NCBI GenBank assembly: GCA_007922225.1
Contig: ML680047.1
Span: forward strand, 87,686-151,685
Source: Emydura subglobosa
Taxonomy: Eukaryota; Chordata; Testudines; Chelidae
DNA length: 64,000 nucleotides
Reading direction: 5' to 3'
Of this stretch, positions 24,201 to 36,200 are shown one piece after another (the first letter of the stretch is position 1; the number at the start of each line of letters is the position of its first letter). The notes under the pieces are model-generated. The model ran no database searches. It had not been told where the DNA came from and saw only the letters and a list, made by a program, of their open reading frames with translations. Made by a program: the position numbers and the translations under genes.

Positions 24201-27200
24201 CAGTGAGACCTGCTCAATTGATCAGGAAGTCAACTGAGTAAGTCCACCCCCTCCAGTAGTGTAGCGCTGCGTCAACGGGAACGCTGTTCCTGTTGGCTCA
24301 GCGCAGTGTGAACAGCACGCAGAAGGGAAGCAAGGCAGTCAACGTCAGTTATGCAAACTACTCTGTGTAGTTTGTGTAACTCCTATCGACTGCCGCCAAA
24401 TCGCGCGGTAAGTGTGAACCAGCTCTCACAGACGTAGAGAGGCCAAAGAGAAGAATTTGATCTTGGCAGCGGTCTGTTCCTTTTACAAAATGCTGGAAGT
24501 GCGTGTGTGATGGGTGGGTGGCTACATGAAAGTAGGCGTCTTGTAGTTCGAAAGCAATGAACAAGTCTCGTATATCCAAGGATGGGAGAATGGTTTCTAA
24601 TGTCACCATTCTGAAGTGTTCTGCTAGAACATAGTTGTTCAAGTTCCTGAAGTCGAGGATCGGCCTCCACCCTCAATCTCTCTTGGGAACTAGGAAGTAG
24701 TTGGAATAGAATCCTTTCCTGATCAGCTCTGTTGAAACCAGCTCTACTGCCCCAGAAAGAAGAGGGATAGGACCTCTTGCCTTTAGAGCTCTTCATGAGA
24801 GGGATTCCTGAAGAGGGACTGGGGGAGGGGAAGTAGGATGGAGAAGCAAAGGGATGGAGGGGTAGAGTGAAAGGAGATTGAGTAACCCATTCTGATGACT
24901 TCCAGTATCCACTTGTCTGAGATAAGGCGTTCCCCGGCAGGCAAGTAGTGGGACAGTCAATCTTCAAAGGGAGGAGAATGCACAAAGGGGAATCCAGTGA
25001 ACTGGGCAGAGTGATGCCCTCAGCCAAGGTGTTAAAACTGCCTCTTAGAAAGAGAAATTGATTGAGAAGAAAAAGTGGGAGGGGGGGGGGCTTGCTTTTG
25101 CTACTTGGCCCTTCTCCTGAAGAACTCGTGAGGCTTAAGGAAGGTGAACTGCTGACAGCACTAGAATGGCTTGGATATCTGGGAAGTCTGAGTCTTATTA
25201 ACTTATCTTTTTGTTGCAGCCTCTTAGATTTCCCAGTGACCACAGAGTAGCCCTGGAGTCTTTGTTAGTGTGGCGAGAGGAGTCTGTATGCCCACTGAAG
25301 AGCTTAGGTTCTTCAAAGGGGAGATCCTTGAGCATGGTCTTTATTTCTTTTGTAAGACTTAAGGACTGGAGCCAGAATGCTCTTCTCATGACCACCACCA
25401 TGGACGTAGATTTGGAGGCTGTATCGATGGCATCTAGGGCAGCTTGGAGGGAGGTTTTTCTGACCAACTGCCCCTCTGCAATGATGGACTGAAACTGGTC
25501 TCTCTGATCTTGTGGCAAATGTTCAATAAAGTGTGTACATTTTGAATACGTGGTAAAGTTGTATTTAACCAGCAAGGCCTGAGAATTAGCAGCACAAAAT
25601 TGAAGAGAAACTGACAAATAGCTTTTTCTGCCCAGTAATCCAGTCTCTTGGATTCCTTGTCTATTGGAGAGGATCTAAATGAAGTTTGGCAACTCCTTTT
25701 GTTGGACGCATCCACCATTAAGGGGTTAGAGCAATGGTGGGGGGAAAAAGCATTCCCTCCCTTTTGGTGGAATGTAGTACTTTTTGTCAGCTCTCTTACA
25801 AGTGGGTGGAATTGTGCTTGGTGTTTGTTACAGTGTATGTGCAGAGGATAGTAATGCCTCATCAACAGGTAAAGTGATCTTCTCTTGAGGATTAATATTC
25901 AAAATGTCTACCAAAGAATGTTGTGACTCTTGGACTTCCTCTAGTGGGATTTGGAGAGAGTGCGCCAGTATCTTCGGGAGGTCCTGGAATGTTTTAATAT
26001 CATCAGCATGGGGAGGGAGGTGACATTAACGCCTAATCTGGGGATGAAGAGGGCTTGGCTGAAGGAAGTGACACCTCTTTAGGTTAAGGTTCTGGCTCCT
26101 ACTGTGTATTGTGTAGTACTGAAGAAGTGCACGGTACTGGGCAATGGAGATCTGGTGGCTGTGGATGGATCATAACAGTGGGGTGCCTGTAATCTCTTCT
26201 TGGCATCCTATAAAATTGGTTGCTAAAATGGCCCCACAGAATACCTCCCATTGAGTTACCCTATAAGGGAGCGAAGGTCTCCCAAGAATGGGTTTCACAG
26301 AATCATAGAAGATTAGGTTTGGAAGGGACCTCAGGAGGTGATCTAGTTCACCCCCTGCTCAAAGCAGGACCAACCTCAACCAAGTCATCCCAGCCAGGGC
26401 TTTGTCATGCTGCGCCTCAAAAGCTTCTAAGGATTGAGATTCCATCACATCCCATTCAAGTGCTTCACTACCCTCCTAGTGAAAAAGTTTTATAAGTTGA
26501 CACACTCCTTTTCTTCCTTTCTCTGGTTAGGGAAGTGTGTTTCTTCCTCTTTCAGATCTTCATATCCAAGTTTGCAAATGAAGCTTGACTGGTGACTGAA
26601 GCAGCCTATGATGTTGAGGCCCTTGTACTGGCTAGAGTACATGTATGATGTTGAGGCCCTTGAGGGCTAGAGTACGTTTCATTAAGGGGAGTTTTAGTTT
26701 AGTCTCTTATCTTTTTTGGACCTGCCCTTAAATCCAAGACAGACCTTGCACTTTCAGGGGTTATGGGAGTCTCCTAAACCCCACTGGCAACTTGAATGTC
26801 TGTCTCTGCTGGACACTTTGTCACTTGCAAAGACCTGTTGCAGTCTGGCAGGGCTTAAACACTGGGTTCTCGTAGATCACAAATTGTGCTTCAGCACAAA
26901 CAAAGGTCCAGGAGTCGGAGCACAAAAATAACATGCTAAACGAAATGAAGTAGAAATTATCTATTTATTTTGGTTTCTTAGTTATTTATATAGTAAGACT
27001 TTCACAAGGTGAAACAAAGGCAGGAAGCTGAAAAGACTAACAGCAAAGACTCCATCTGGAGTCACAGGTGGCTCAGAAGAGGCTGAGTGGTGGCAGGCTC
27101 ATGCCTGCTATATCCCCTCATTAAGAGCATGAGGTATTTTTCTGTGCAAGCATGGGCCTGCAAGCACTACTTTGCAGCCTCTGATAAAGAGCACGTGGGT

Positions 27201-30200
27201 GTGGCTAAATACCAAATCTTCCCTGTTTGTGAGCAGCAGGTCAAGAGGAGCACGCCCCCTAGTTGGTTGCCCCAGCACTTGCACCAGGAAGTTGTCCATA
27301 ACACTCTCCAAAAACTTCCTGGATTGTCTGTGCTCTGCTGTACAGCTCTTCCAGCAGATGTCAGAGTGATTCAAGTCCCTGCCCTAAAGAACTACCAATC
27401 CAAAAGGCAATGATGTTGTTAAAATGTAGCTTATTCCTACCTGTCAGGATTGTCTGAGGCACAGACAGAGTCGATGAGCCCCACATCCAGGGTTCCCTTC
27501 ACAGTGAGAGAGACAGACATTTATCAACAATGTATATCCTTAAATAAAAACATTTTCCTTCCTGATAAAAATCAAGAACCAAAACTTTGCTTCTAAATTC
27601 CTTCAGCTTTAATAAGGAGGAGTCAATGAGAAAGATGAAGGGAGATACAAGGCAGACTTCTATGTTCTGCAGGGAGCAGACATAAAGGTAGTGCAGGAAC
27701 TCCACAGAGGAGCTGTGATGTTCAGTCAGCATTATGAAGCGCTGGAAAAACCTGCGTCTCCACATCCCAATCTCAGAACAAACATAAAATATATTGTTAT
27801 TCTCTTTATACATATCTCCTCCTCCTCATTTACTTTACTCCAAATCATATATGGCTTCCCAAACCAACCAGGACCACCATCAATGATGCAACTCACTTTG
27901 TCCCACTAAAACTGCCAAGGATTCTTTGTCTCTGGCAGATTCATCCCTGCTCTGCCCTTTCTGAAACCAGTTTTGAAGTCTGTGTGTCTGTAAATCATTA
28001 ATGTTCCGCCCACGGTAACTGCATAGCTTACTTACACTGTTGAGGAACTATGCCAATGCTGAGCTGGAAATACTTGCACAAGACTGACTGAACAATAATG
28101 GCTCTAAATAGCCAACTTTCCCAGAACCTGGCCCTCTAGTAACTCACCACGGCATTCTTCGGGTTGGCCTGTTCATCTTGCATTTCCATCAGCTGCTGTG
28201 TTGTGGCACTGTGCACTCGGCTCAGCACATTAAACCAACCACTGACAATCAGAACAAAACCAAGATTAAGATTTATGCTGTGCAAATAGACTCCAGAAGA
28301 TTATCAGATTGGGAAGGAAACAGAAACCCACCATCTGACGGAAGAATTATTTCACTCACTTCTTTCCCATAACTCTCAAAGTGTCTTAGCCCTCTGGTCC
28401 TGGTGGAAGCTCAACTTTTTCCCAACTGTCCATTTATCCCTGGAATCTACACATGCTCCCAGATACTTGGCCTCACCAAACCCTGGGCAATTGTTCCTAC
28501 ACAATCCAGCTCCCCACTGCCAGTTTGAGGAACCAGAAGTGGGTTATACGATGCACACCTGCCAGGGGACTTGGAGAGTTTTCAGCAATGGAAAGGCAAG
28601 GCTGGTTGGGACTCATTCCAGATAAGAGTTCTGACCTGCCTCAACTCCCAGAAACCTTCTTAGACTAGCTCCCCTATTTGACCTGTGAACAAACCCTAAA
28701 ATCAGAGGGTTTCCAACAGGTCAGTTTTATGATATAACTAAAAGGGAAGGATATGACTGGGGTTCCTGTTCCAGAAAAAAGGCTTGAGAGTGAATCATTA
28801 TTGTAGAACCAGCAGAGAACTCATCCCATTCTAAACTTCAGATAAGAAGCATCTGGATTTTGTAGAGGTGTCACTAACAGAAGTGCTAAAACTACAGTAG
28901 TTTGCCCTTTCTAGTGCAAGTTTAGGAATTTTCCTTTTCCTTGGAATCAATGCTGCTATGGTGAGGAGAGGGACTGATATTTAATACTTATTTCTGCTAT
29001 CTGGCCAGGAAGCCAGAAGGGAAGGATATGAGTCATCCTCTGGGTTTACATTGCTGAGGTTTTATCAGATGACTCTGTAGACTCTGATAAACTGCAGCTT
29101 TCACTCTGTCTCTGGATAAAACAAAGTCCCTCTCCAGGTTGACTCAATTATTTACAGAGACCATGAATGGCTGGTATTGTTCACCTTGTATTTTATTTAA
29201 TAAATAAATCAGCTATTAGATGTTCCAGTTTATAATAAGTGTAGCATGAAAAACTGTCCCTATCAAAGTTATGCTTAACTTAGGTCATATTACAGAAGTG
29301 AAAGACAATGTATACTCTCAGCAAAGAGATCAAGCCTGAATTCCCATCTCATTTCTGGGGATGGGCAGTCCTAAGGGCAGGCGTGATATTTGCTGTTAGA
29401 ACTGTGGGATGAAGCTTAGGAATGAATCCCTTGCCACCCCAGCATAGGAAAGTTAATGGTCTTTCCAGGGCAGAGCTGAGGTTCATTGCAGGAGCAGCAT
29501 GGAAATGGATAATAAATTCCCTCTTCTACCTGGCGTCTTCTGGTGACTCTGCCACAATGTGATAAATTCTGTCATCTGTCACAATATCCAAAGCATTCTC
29601 CTTCTCATGAATATCCACAATCTCCCTGTAACAAAGTGAACTGTGAGAATCAGCAAGCTGAAAAACTTTCAAAAGCATTCCATTTATTCCCGATTTTCTA
29701 TGCTGTGCCATTCACTACAGAAAATTAAATGAATAGTGTCTGGCACGTCAACACTTTTCTTGACACACAGGAATTCCCCTGGTCAATAGCAAGAATTTGT
29801 GAATCCCCCTTAAGATGGCTACAGAGCTAACCTACACAAACGCAGAAGGCAAGCATATCAATTTCATACTTTTTTAAACCCATCAGCAAACAGAGGTTTG
29901 AGGGACCAGAAAATAAAAATAAAATGGGGAGGTGGATAAGTGGGGCTATTTTGTTTCTTTGTACTCTAGGTGGAAACAGAGCACGAGGACCTGACTCAGT
30001 CTCTGGGTTCTCCCATTAGAAGACGGGATAGCCTGACTCTAGCAGCCGAATCACTGCCCACAGGGTGGGGGAAGGAAGGCACAGCAATAAAACTCATCTA
30101 CAATCACACTTCACTAGGAACCCGGAGCTGTCTGGAATAGCTCTGAGACAAATGGAGCCGGGGTAGGGCACAGCACTTGGGCGATGTGCTGAATTAGTGC

Positions 30201-33200
30201 CTCTCCTGGGCAGCCTGTCAGTGGCTCCTATGAAGCTTCAGCTGGAGTCTGAAGCTGCTCCCTAGACTGGACCAGGAACTAGAAAATGTACAATAGGGAG
30301 CAATCCTGCTCCCCCAGAGACAAACTGCTTGATCCCACAGGATTTTCCTTCTCCAACCTCTGGTTCGTCTTGCCCTTTACAATATTTCTAGGCTAGTGCA
30401 GCAGCACCAGGCCCTTCTTACTAGTGATATGGACAGAGAACGCTAGAGTTTTATAGGTTTCATTCTTCTCACTCACTTTGCCCTTCTGATGTCTATTGTC
30501 CCCTTCAGTTTTTCCTCACTGTCATTCTCAAAGTACATCAACTTAGATTCTCGAAGAACAAACCAGCGGCGCTTCCAGTTACGGCGAGACAGAGTTGACA
30601 TGCCTCCTCCTTTTTTATACAGCCAGCCAGACTTCAGGGCCTCTTGCTTAGTTCGGAACCACATGAACGCCTCGTTCTTCAGAACACACCATCGCCGTCT
30701 CCATGGGTTCATCAGACCCCCTGCAGAAAGGGAACAGCGCAAGGTATTATCAAACCTGCAGCATCATGCATCTCTCTAGTCTAATCCTTGTGTCTCAGTT
30801 AGACATCTGGACAACATTTCAGATCAGTTCCTGGCCATGCATAGCAGGAGTTGAGGACTGTGAAATAGAAATAAGGCTGGCATTAGGGTCAGGACAAAGA
30901 AGAAACGGTTACTAACCTTCCATAGCTGTTGTTCTTTGAGATGTATTGCTCATGTCCATTCCAAGTAGATGTGCGCGCGCTGCGTACACAGTCCGCCAGA
31001 AAGTTTTCCCCCAGAGGTACCCGTAGAGTTGGCGCCCCCGGGAGCCTCGTGCACATGCCGCGGTACATGAGGCGCTGCCAGCCCTATGCCCCCTCAGTCC
31101 CTTCTTTCTGCCAACTTCAGCAGCAGGGACAGGGGGTGGGTTGTGGAATGGACATGAGCAACACATCTCGAAGAACAGCAGTTACTGGTAAGTAACCTTG
31201 TTTTCTTCTTCGAGTGCTTGCTCATGTCCATTCCACTATAGGTGACTAACAAGCAATACCTTTGGAGATGGGTCAGAGTTACCGGTGAGCTGCCCTCAAC
31301 ACCGCTCTGCTGAATCCTGCGTCCTCTCTCATCTGCTGGATGATGGCGTAGTGGGATGTGAAGGTATGCCCCGACAACCAGGTGGCAGCTTTGCAGATGT
31401 CCTGCAGGGGCACTCTCTCCAGAAAGGCTGTAGATGAGGCTTGAGCTCTGGTTGAGTGCGCTGTGATGGTTCCCGGAAGCAGCACCCTCGCCTGCTCATA
31501 GCAGAACTTGATGCATGATGTAATGCACGAGGAGATGCGCTGGGTGGAGACAGGTGAGCCTTTCATCCAGTCAGCCACTGCGATGAAGAGCTGCGTCGAT
31601 TTCTGGAATGGCTTTGTACACTCAATGTAGAAGGCCAGAGCTCGTTTCACGTCCAGCGAGTGCCATCTCCTCTCCTCCTCCGAACCGTGAGGTTTGGGAA
31701 AAAACAGGGGGGAGAAAAATATCTTGATTACAATGAAATTGGGAAACCACCTTGGGCAGGAAGGCTGGATGCAGCCTCAACTGTACATTATCCTTATAGG
31801 GGGCTCCAAGATCAAGGCCCTACTCTCGGAGACCCTCCTAGCTGAGGTAATGGCCACCAGGAAGGCTACCTTCCATGAAAGCATGAGCAGAGGGCATGAA
31901 GCCATGGGTTCAGAGGGGGGCCCCCGAGAGTCTCGAGAGGACCAGGTTGAGATCCCAGAGAGGCACTGGGTCACAGACCTGCGGATAAAGCCTCTCCACC
32001 CCCTTAAGGAACCTGACTGACATGGGATGGGAGAACAGCGATCTCCCCTCTAGTGGCTGTTGTTGTGGGTGGTTGGTGCAGCTGGGAGATGATACAGACC
32101 ATTGCCTCAAAACGTGGCTGAGGCAGGAAGGCTCTGGCCTGGGAAGCATCCAGGGTAGCCCCAATGAATTCTATTTGTTGCAATGGGGTTAGTGTGGATT
32201 TCTGTTAGTTTGTGAGTAGTCCCAGCCTACTGCACATGGAGTAAGTGAGGGTCACGCTTTCCTGCACTTGGGACCTGGACCTGCCCCTGATCAGCCAATC
32301 GTCTAGGTAAGGAAAAATTTGCACATCCTTTCGTCTCAGGTGGGCAGCCGCTACTGCCATGTACTTGGTGAACATCCTTGGAGCTGAAGATAGGCCAAAG
32401 GGCAGGGCTGTAAACTGGTAGTGGGAGTCAACCACCATGAAATGGAGAAAACGCCTGTAGCTGGGGAGGATAGACACATGAAAGTATGCGTCCTTAAGAT
32501 CGAGGGCGGCATACCAGTCTCCTGGATCCAGGGAAGGGATTATGTAGGCTAGGGAGACCATGCGAAACCTGAGTCGTTTGACATATTTGTTGAGATGACA
32601 CAGGTCTAATATGGGTCTCAGACCCCGCTTCGCCTTGAAGATGAGGAAGTACCTCGAATAGAACCCTTTCTCCCTTCTGCCTTGAGGGACCATTTCCACC
32701 GCTCCCAGACTGAGGAAGGTGTCCACCTCCTGTAAGAGGAGTTGCTCGTGAGAGGGGTCCCTGAAGAGGGACGGAGGGGGAGGGTTGTTGTGGGGGGGAA
32801 TAGATGTAAACTGTAGAGCATAGCCCCCTGAGACTATCCCAAAGACCCAACGGTCCGAAGTGATTTTTGCCCTTTGGGATAGAAGGGCCTTAACCTATTT
32901 AGGAAGGGGCGGGGCGGATCTAGGAGAGAAGTCAGGGCACCACCCTTGGACGCACCATTAAAATTGTCTCCTTTGGTTGCCCAACCTCCTGGGGGGCCCA
33001 TGCTGGGGAGCTGAGGACAAGTTAGGGGGCTGATTTCTTCTTCTGAACCCACTATTCCTATCCTTATTCCTATAGGGTTGGAAAGGCCTGGGTGGAGGCC
33101 TTGGCTGCTGCTGCGCCTGGGGCCGTGACTGATACCTGGAAAACTGGGGCATGTAAAGGCCCAGGGAGCGAAGTGTGGCCCTGGAGTCCTTCAGACCGTG

Positions 33201-36200
33201 CAGCTTTATATCAGTCTGGTCCGAGAATAGTGCCAACCCATCAAAGGTCCTGAATAGCCTGCTGCACCTCCCGGGACAGGCCCGAGGATTGCAGGCACGA
33301 GCACCTTCTCATACAGATGGGGGAGGCTATGGCCCTGCCTGCCTAGTCAGCAGCGTCACAGGACGTCTGGAGCGCTGCCCTAGCTACCACGGTTCCTTCC
33401 CCCACAATAGCACTAAACTCTGCAGCCTGGTCCTGGGGCAGGACCTCAACGAACCGCCTGAGGGAGTCCCATGGGTTGAAATTATATCGGCCCAGGAGGG
33501 CCTGCTGGTTGGCAATCCGGAACTGCAGCTTGCTGTGGATTAAACCTTTCTCCCAAACAAGTCCAGCTTCTCACTGTGCTTGTTCTTGGGAGTGGACCCA
33601 GGCTGACCTTGCCTGTCTCACTGGTTGGCCGCGTCTGCTATCAGGGTTCCCAGGGCGGGGTGGGTGAACAAATACTCAAACCCCTCAGCACGTAATAATT
33701 ATTTTCGGCCACCTTTGATGTAGGGGTGACTGAGGAAGGGGTTTGCCACAGGGCCTTTACAATCTTAAGAACCCTTTCGTGAACTGGGAGGGCCACTCGT
33801 GCTGGGGCAGCTGCTGCCAGCACATTGAAGAGGCTATCTTCAGCCTCTTTTAACTCCTTCACCTCCAGCCCCAAGTTGGAGGCTACCCTCTTAAGCAGCT
33901 CCTGGTGCGCCCTGAAATCTTCCAGTGGCGCTGAGTGGTCCCGGGAGACTGCCTTGTCAGGTGAGGAGGAAAAAGACTGCAGAGGTGCAGCCTGCGGGTG
34001 CGCTCACTCCTGGTGAAGGGTTGTACCCACTGAGGTTCCCTCCAGGGGGTCTGACTCCTTGACCAAGGAGTGTCGTCTATGGGCCTTCTCCTGTGCCAGA
34101 GGCACGGACTGCATCCCCGACGACATAATGGATTGGGGCCCCGGCCCCACCTGGATACCCCATAGGGCCCAATAAGGCCATTGTTGTGGCCATTGTCCCT
34201 GGGGCCAACCCAGGGCTGACTGCGCCACAGGCTGTGACACCTTGTAGGGGCGTCGGCTCGCCCAACAATTGTCCCCCCTGGGAGACCCCAAGCCATCGTC
34301 ATAGTCAGAGGCCCTGGACTGGCGGTGCCGTGTTTGTCCTCGGTCCCGGGCACCGTTCCATGCCAGGAACCACCCTCTCAACACCTCCAACCTGGAGGAC
34401 GATGAGGACTGCCTCTGTTGCCATGAGCAGTGCTGACGAGCGGGGTGCACTCTGAAGAGCTAGAGGTATTGGAGCATCGTCTTGATACCAATGGTTTCCG
34501 GTGCCGCTTGCCTTGAGGCCCTGCAGACACCTTCGGTGACTGAGGTCAGTGCTGCCCCGAACTCCTCGGGACGAAGCCGGACTCTGGCGACCGGGTTCCA
34601 CGCCGCAAACTCTGTGGTGCTGGGTCTTCCTCCGGTGACGGGGTTCCATGCCGCCTCGGTGCGGGCGAACTCATCGGTGCTGGGTCCTCCGATGGCAACT
34701 GGATTATGCACCGTCTAGGTACAGGCGAACTCCTTGGTGCCGGGGATCTGGAACGGGAGCTGTCCGAGTGCCACCTGGCAGACCTTGACCAGTGCTGCCT
34801 CCTGGCATGCGCTGCCTCCGGTGCCAGGGAGTGACGTCAGTGCCGAGAGACACTCCACCTCTCATGCCGGGGCAGGTCGGCTCAATGACGCCGATCTGGA
34901 GCGACTACTGGGGGAGCAACTCTGCTCTACCCTCGGAGACTGTCCGATGGGAGATCTTCTTCCCTGTACTGGGGATCTCCACCGCCATTCAGGGGGACCC
35001 AATGCAGGTTTCCCCTGTGACACAGGCCCCTTCTCCCTCGGCGGAGGGAGGGAAGGGGCACTCTCCCACTCCCAGGAGTCGGGGGAGGCTCCTTGACTGG
35101 AGATGCAGGCATCAGAGTCTCAACGGGCCAGGTCCGATGCATCTCCGTACTCGACCCTGCCCGTACCATCAGTGCAGGGGAGTGTCCGCACTCCGCGTGC
35201 TGCTTCTTCCTCTTCAGTGCCAGCGATGTTGCGCGGTGCCGAGTTGAGGGCGGTGCTGACGGTGCGCTCTGTACCGAGGTCACGCTCAGTACCGAGGCGG
35301 AGTGAGTCGGCTCGGATGACAGGTAGAGCGCTGCCTTGATCAGCAGGGCTTTCAACCAGATTTCTTGGTCCTTTTGAGTCCTCGGTTTGAAAGCCCTGCA
35401 GATCTTGCACTTCTCTTTTCTGTGGGCTTTCTCCAAGCACTTAAGCAGCAGTCGTGGCTTGAAGCCCGTATAAGTCCCTGCAGGGACTTGCCTTATCTCT
35501 AACTACTATTAACAACACTTAACAACTACTTAACTAAAGAAAGCTAACTTAGAATATCAAACAAGTCCAAATAAGGGGAATAGTACTTGCTGAGAGCAAG
35601 GCTAGTTCCAGCAACCGTCAGGGGCGGAAAGAAAGAACTGAGGGGGCGTAGGGCCGGCAGCGCCTCATATATCGCGGCATGTGCATGGGGCTCCAGGGGG
35701 TGCCGGACCTACGGGATCCGCTAAGGGGAAAAAAGTTCCAGATAACCGTGCACAGAGGCATGCACACACCTATAGTGGAATGGGCATGAGCAAGCACTCA
35801 AAGAAGAAGCATATCTACTCAGGATCACCTGTTGATTTGCGATCTGAAGTTGGAGCCCCCTGGTGGAGTACACCTTCTGTCCAAAGAGCTCCAACTTCTT
35901 GGCGTCCTTGGTCTTCGGCATGGGCCCCTATTGTCCTTGCCTCTCTCTTTCATTTGCGGTGGCCACCACAAATGACCCTGGTGGGGGATGGGTACAGAAA
36001 TGCTTATGGTCCTTGGATGGCACAAAGTATTTCCTCTCTACCTTCTTCGCTGTAGGGGGTAGAGAGGCAGGGGTCTGCCACAAGATCCTTTTGGTCTCCC
36101 AAATAGTTTTTATTAGTGCGAGAGCTACCCTGGAGGGGCTCTCTGGGGCCAGTACGTCCCACCATAGGGTCAGCCTCTTCCATCACCTCCTCCATTTGGA

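Larger units (their letters stand above)
22055..26294 (-). mobile_element. DIRS copy A: recombinase N-part, RT and gag remnants
   Basis: In element order (decreasing coordinate) the blocks are as follows. Gag text at 25198-25617 ([19 protein letters not shown], then [13 protein letters not shown]). RT at about 24440-24760 ([19 protein letters not shown], then [19 protein letters not shown] and LLFGLST). A recombinase N-part at 22042-22392 ([20 protein letters not shown], then [10 protein letters not shown]). Many stops and two MITEs interrupt it. It retains about 1.7 kb between RT and recombinase, where the RNase H and methyltransferase-like domains belong, but no clear motif remains there. 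Confidence 0.85.
30912..35815 (-). mobile_element. DIRS retrotransposon copy B, both termini present, internally deleted
   Basis: DIRS elements replicate by reverse transcription and integrate with a tyrosine recombinase. The left end (30930-31100) and the reverse complement of the right end (35640-35815) share long blocks such as 'tgctcatg.ccattcca', 'atgaggcgctgcc' and 'cccctcag', i.e. inverted terminal repeats. A complementary region ('gttactggtaagtaac') sits near 31180. In element order: gag from about 35440 to 33000, RT at 32205-32726, recombinase at 32030-31279. Stops and frameshifts show it is dead. RNase H and the methyltransferase-like domain are missing near 32040. Confidence 0.9.

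Noticed and set aside
24383..25243. 286-codon minus-strand open frame, the longest in the window
   Set aside because: It crosses DIRS copy A in a frame other than RT and gag, is rich in S, P and L, and carries no motif. The real RT text lies in the overlapping frame.
34004..35440. Several 100-170 codon frames on both strands
   Set aside because: They lie in the repetitive Pro/Ser-rich part of DIRS copy B, where low complexity keeps many frames open. Only the Cys/His-containing frame agrees with other copies.
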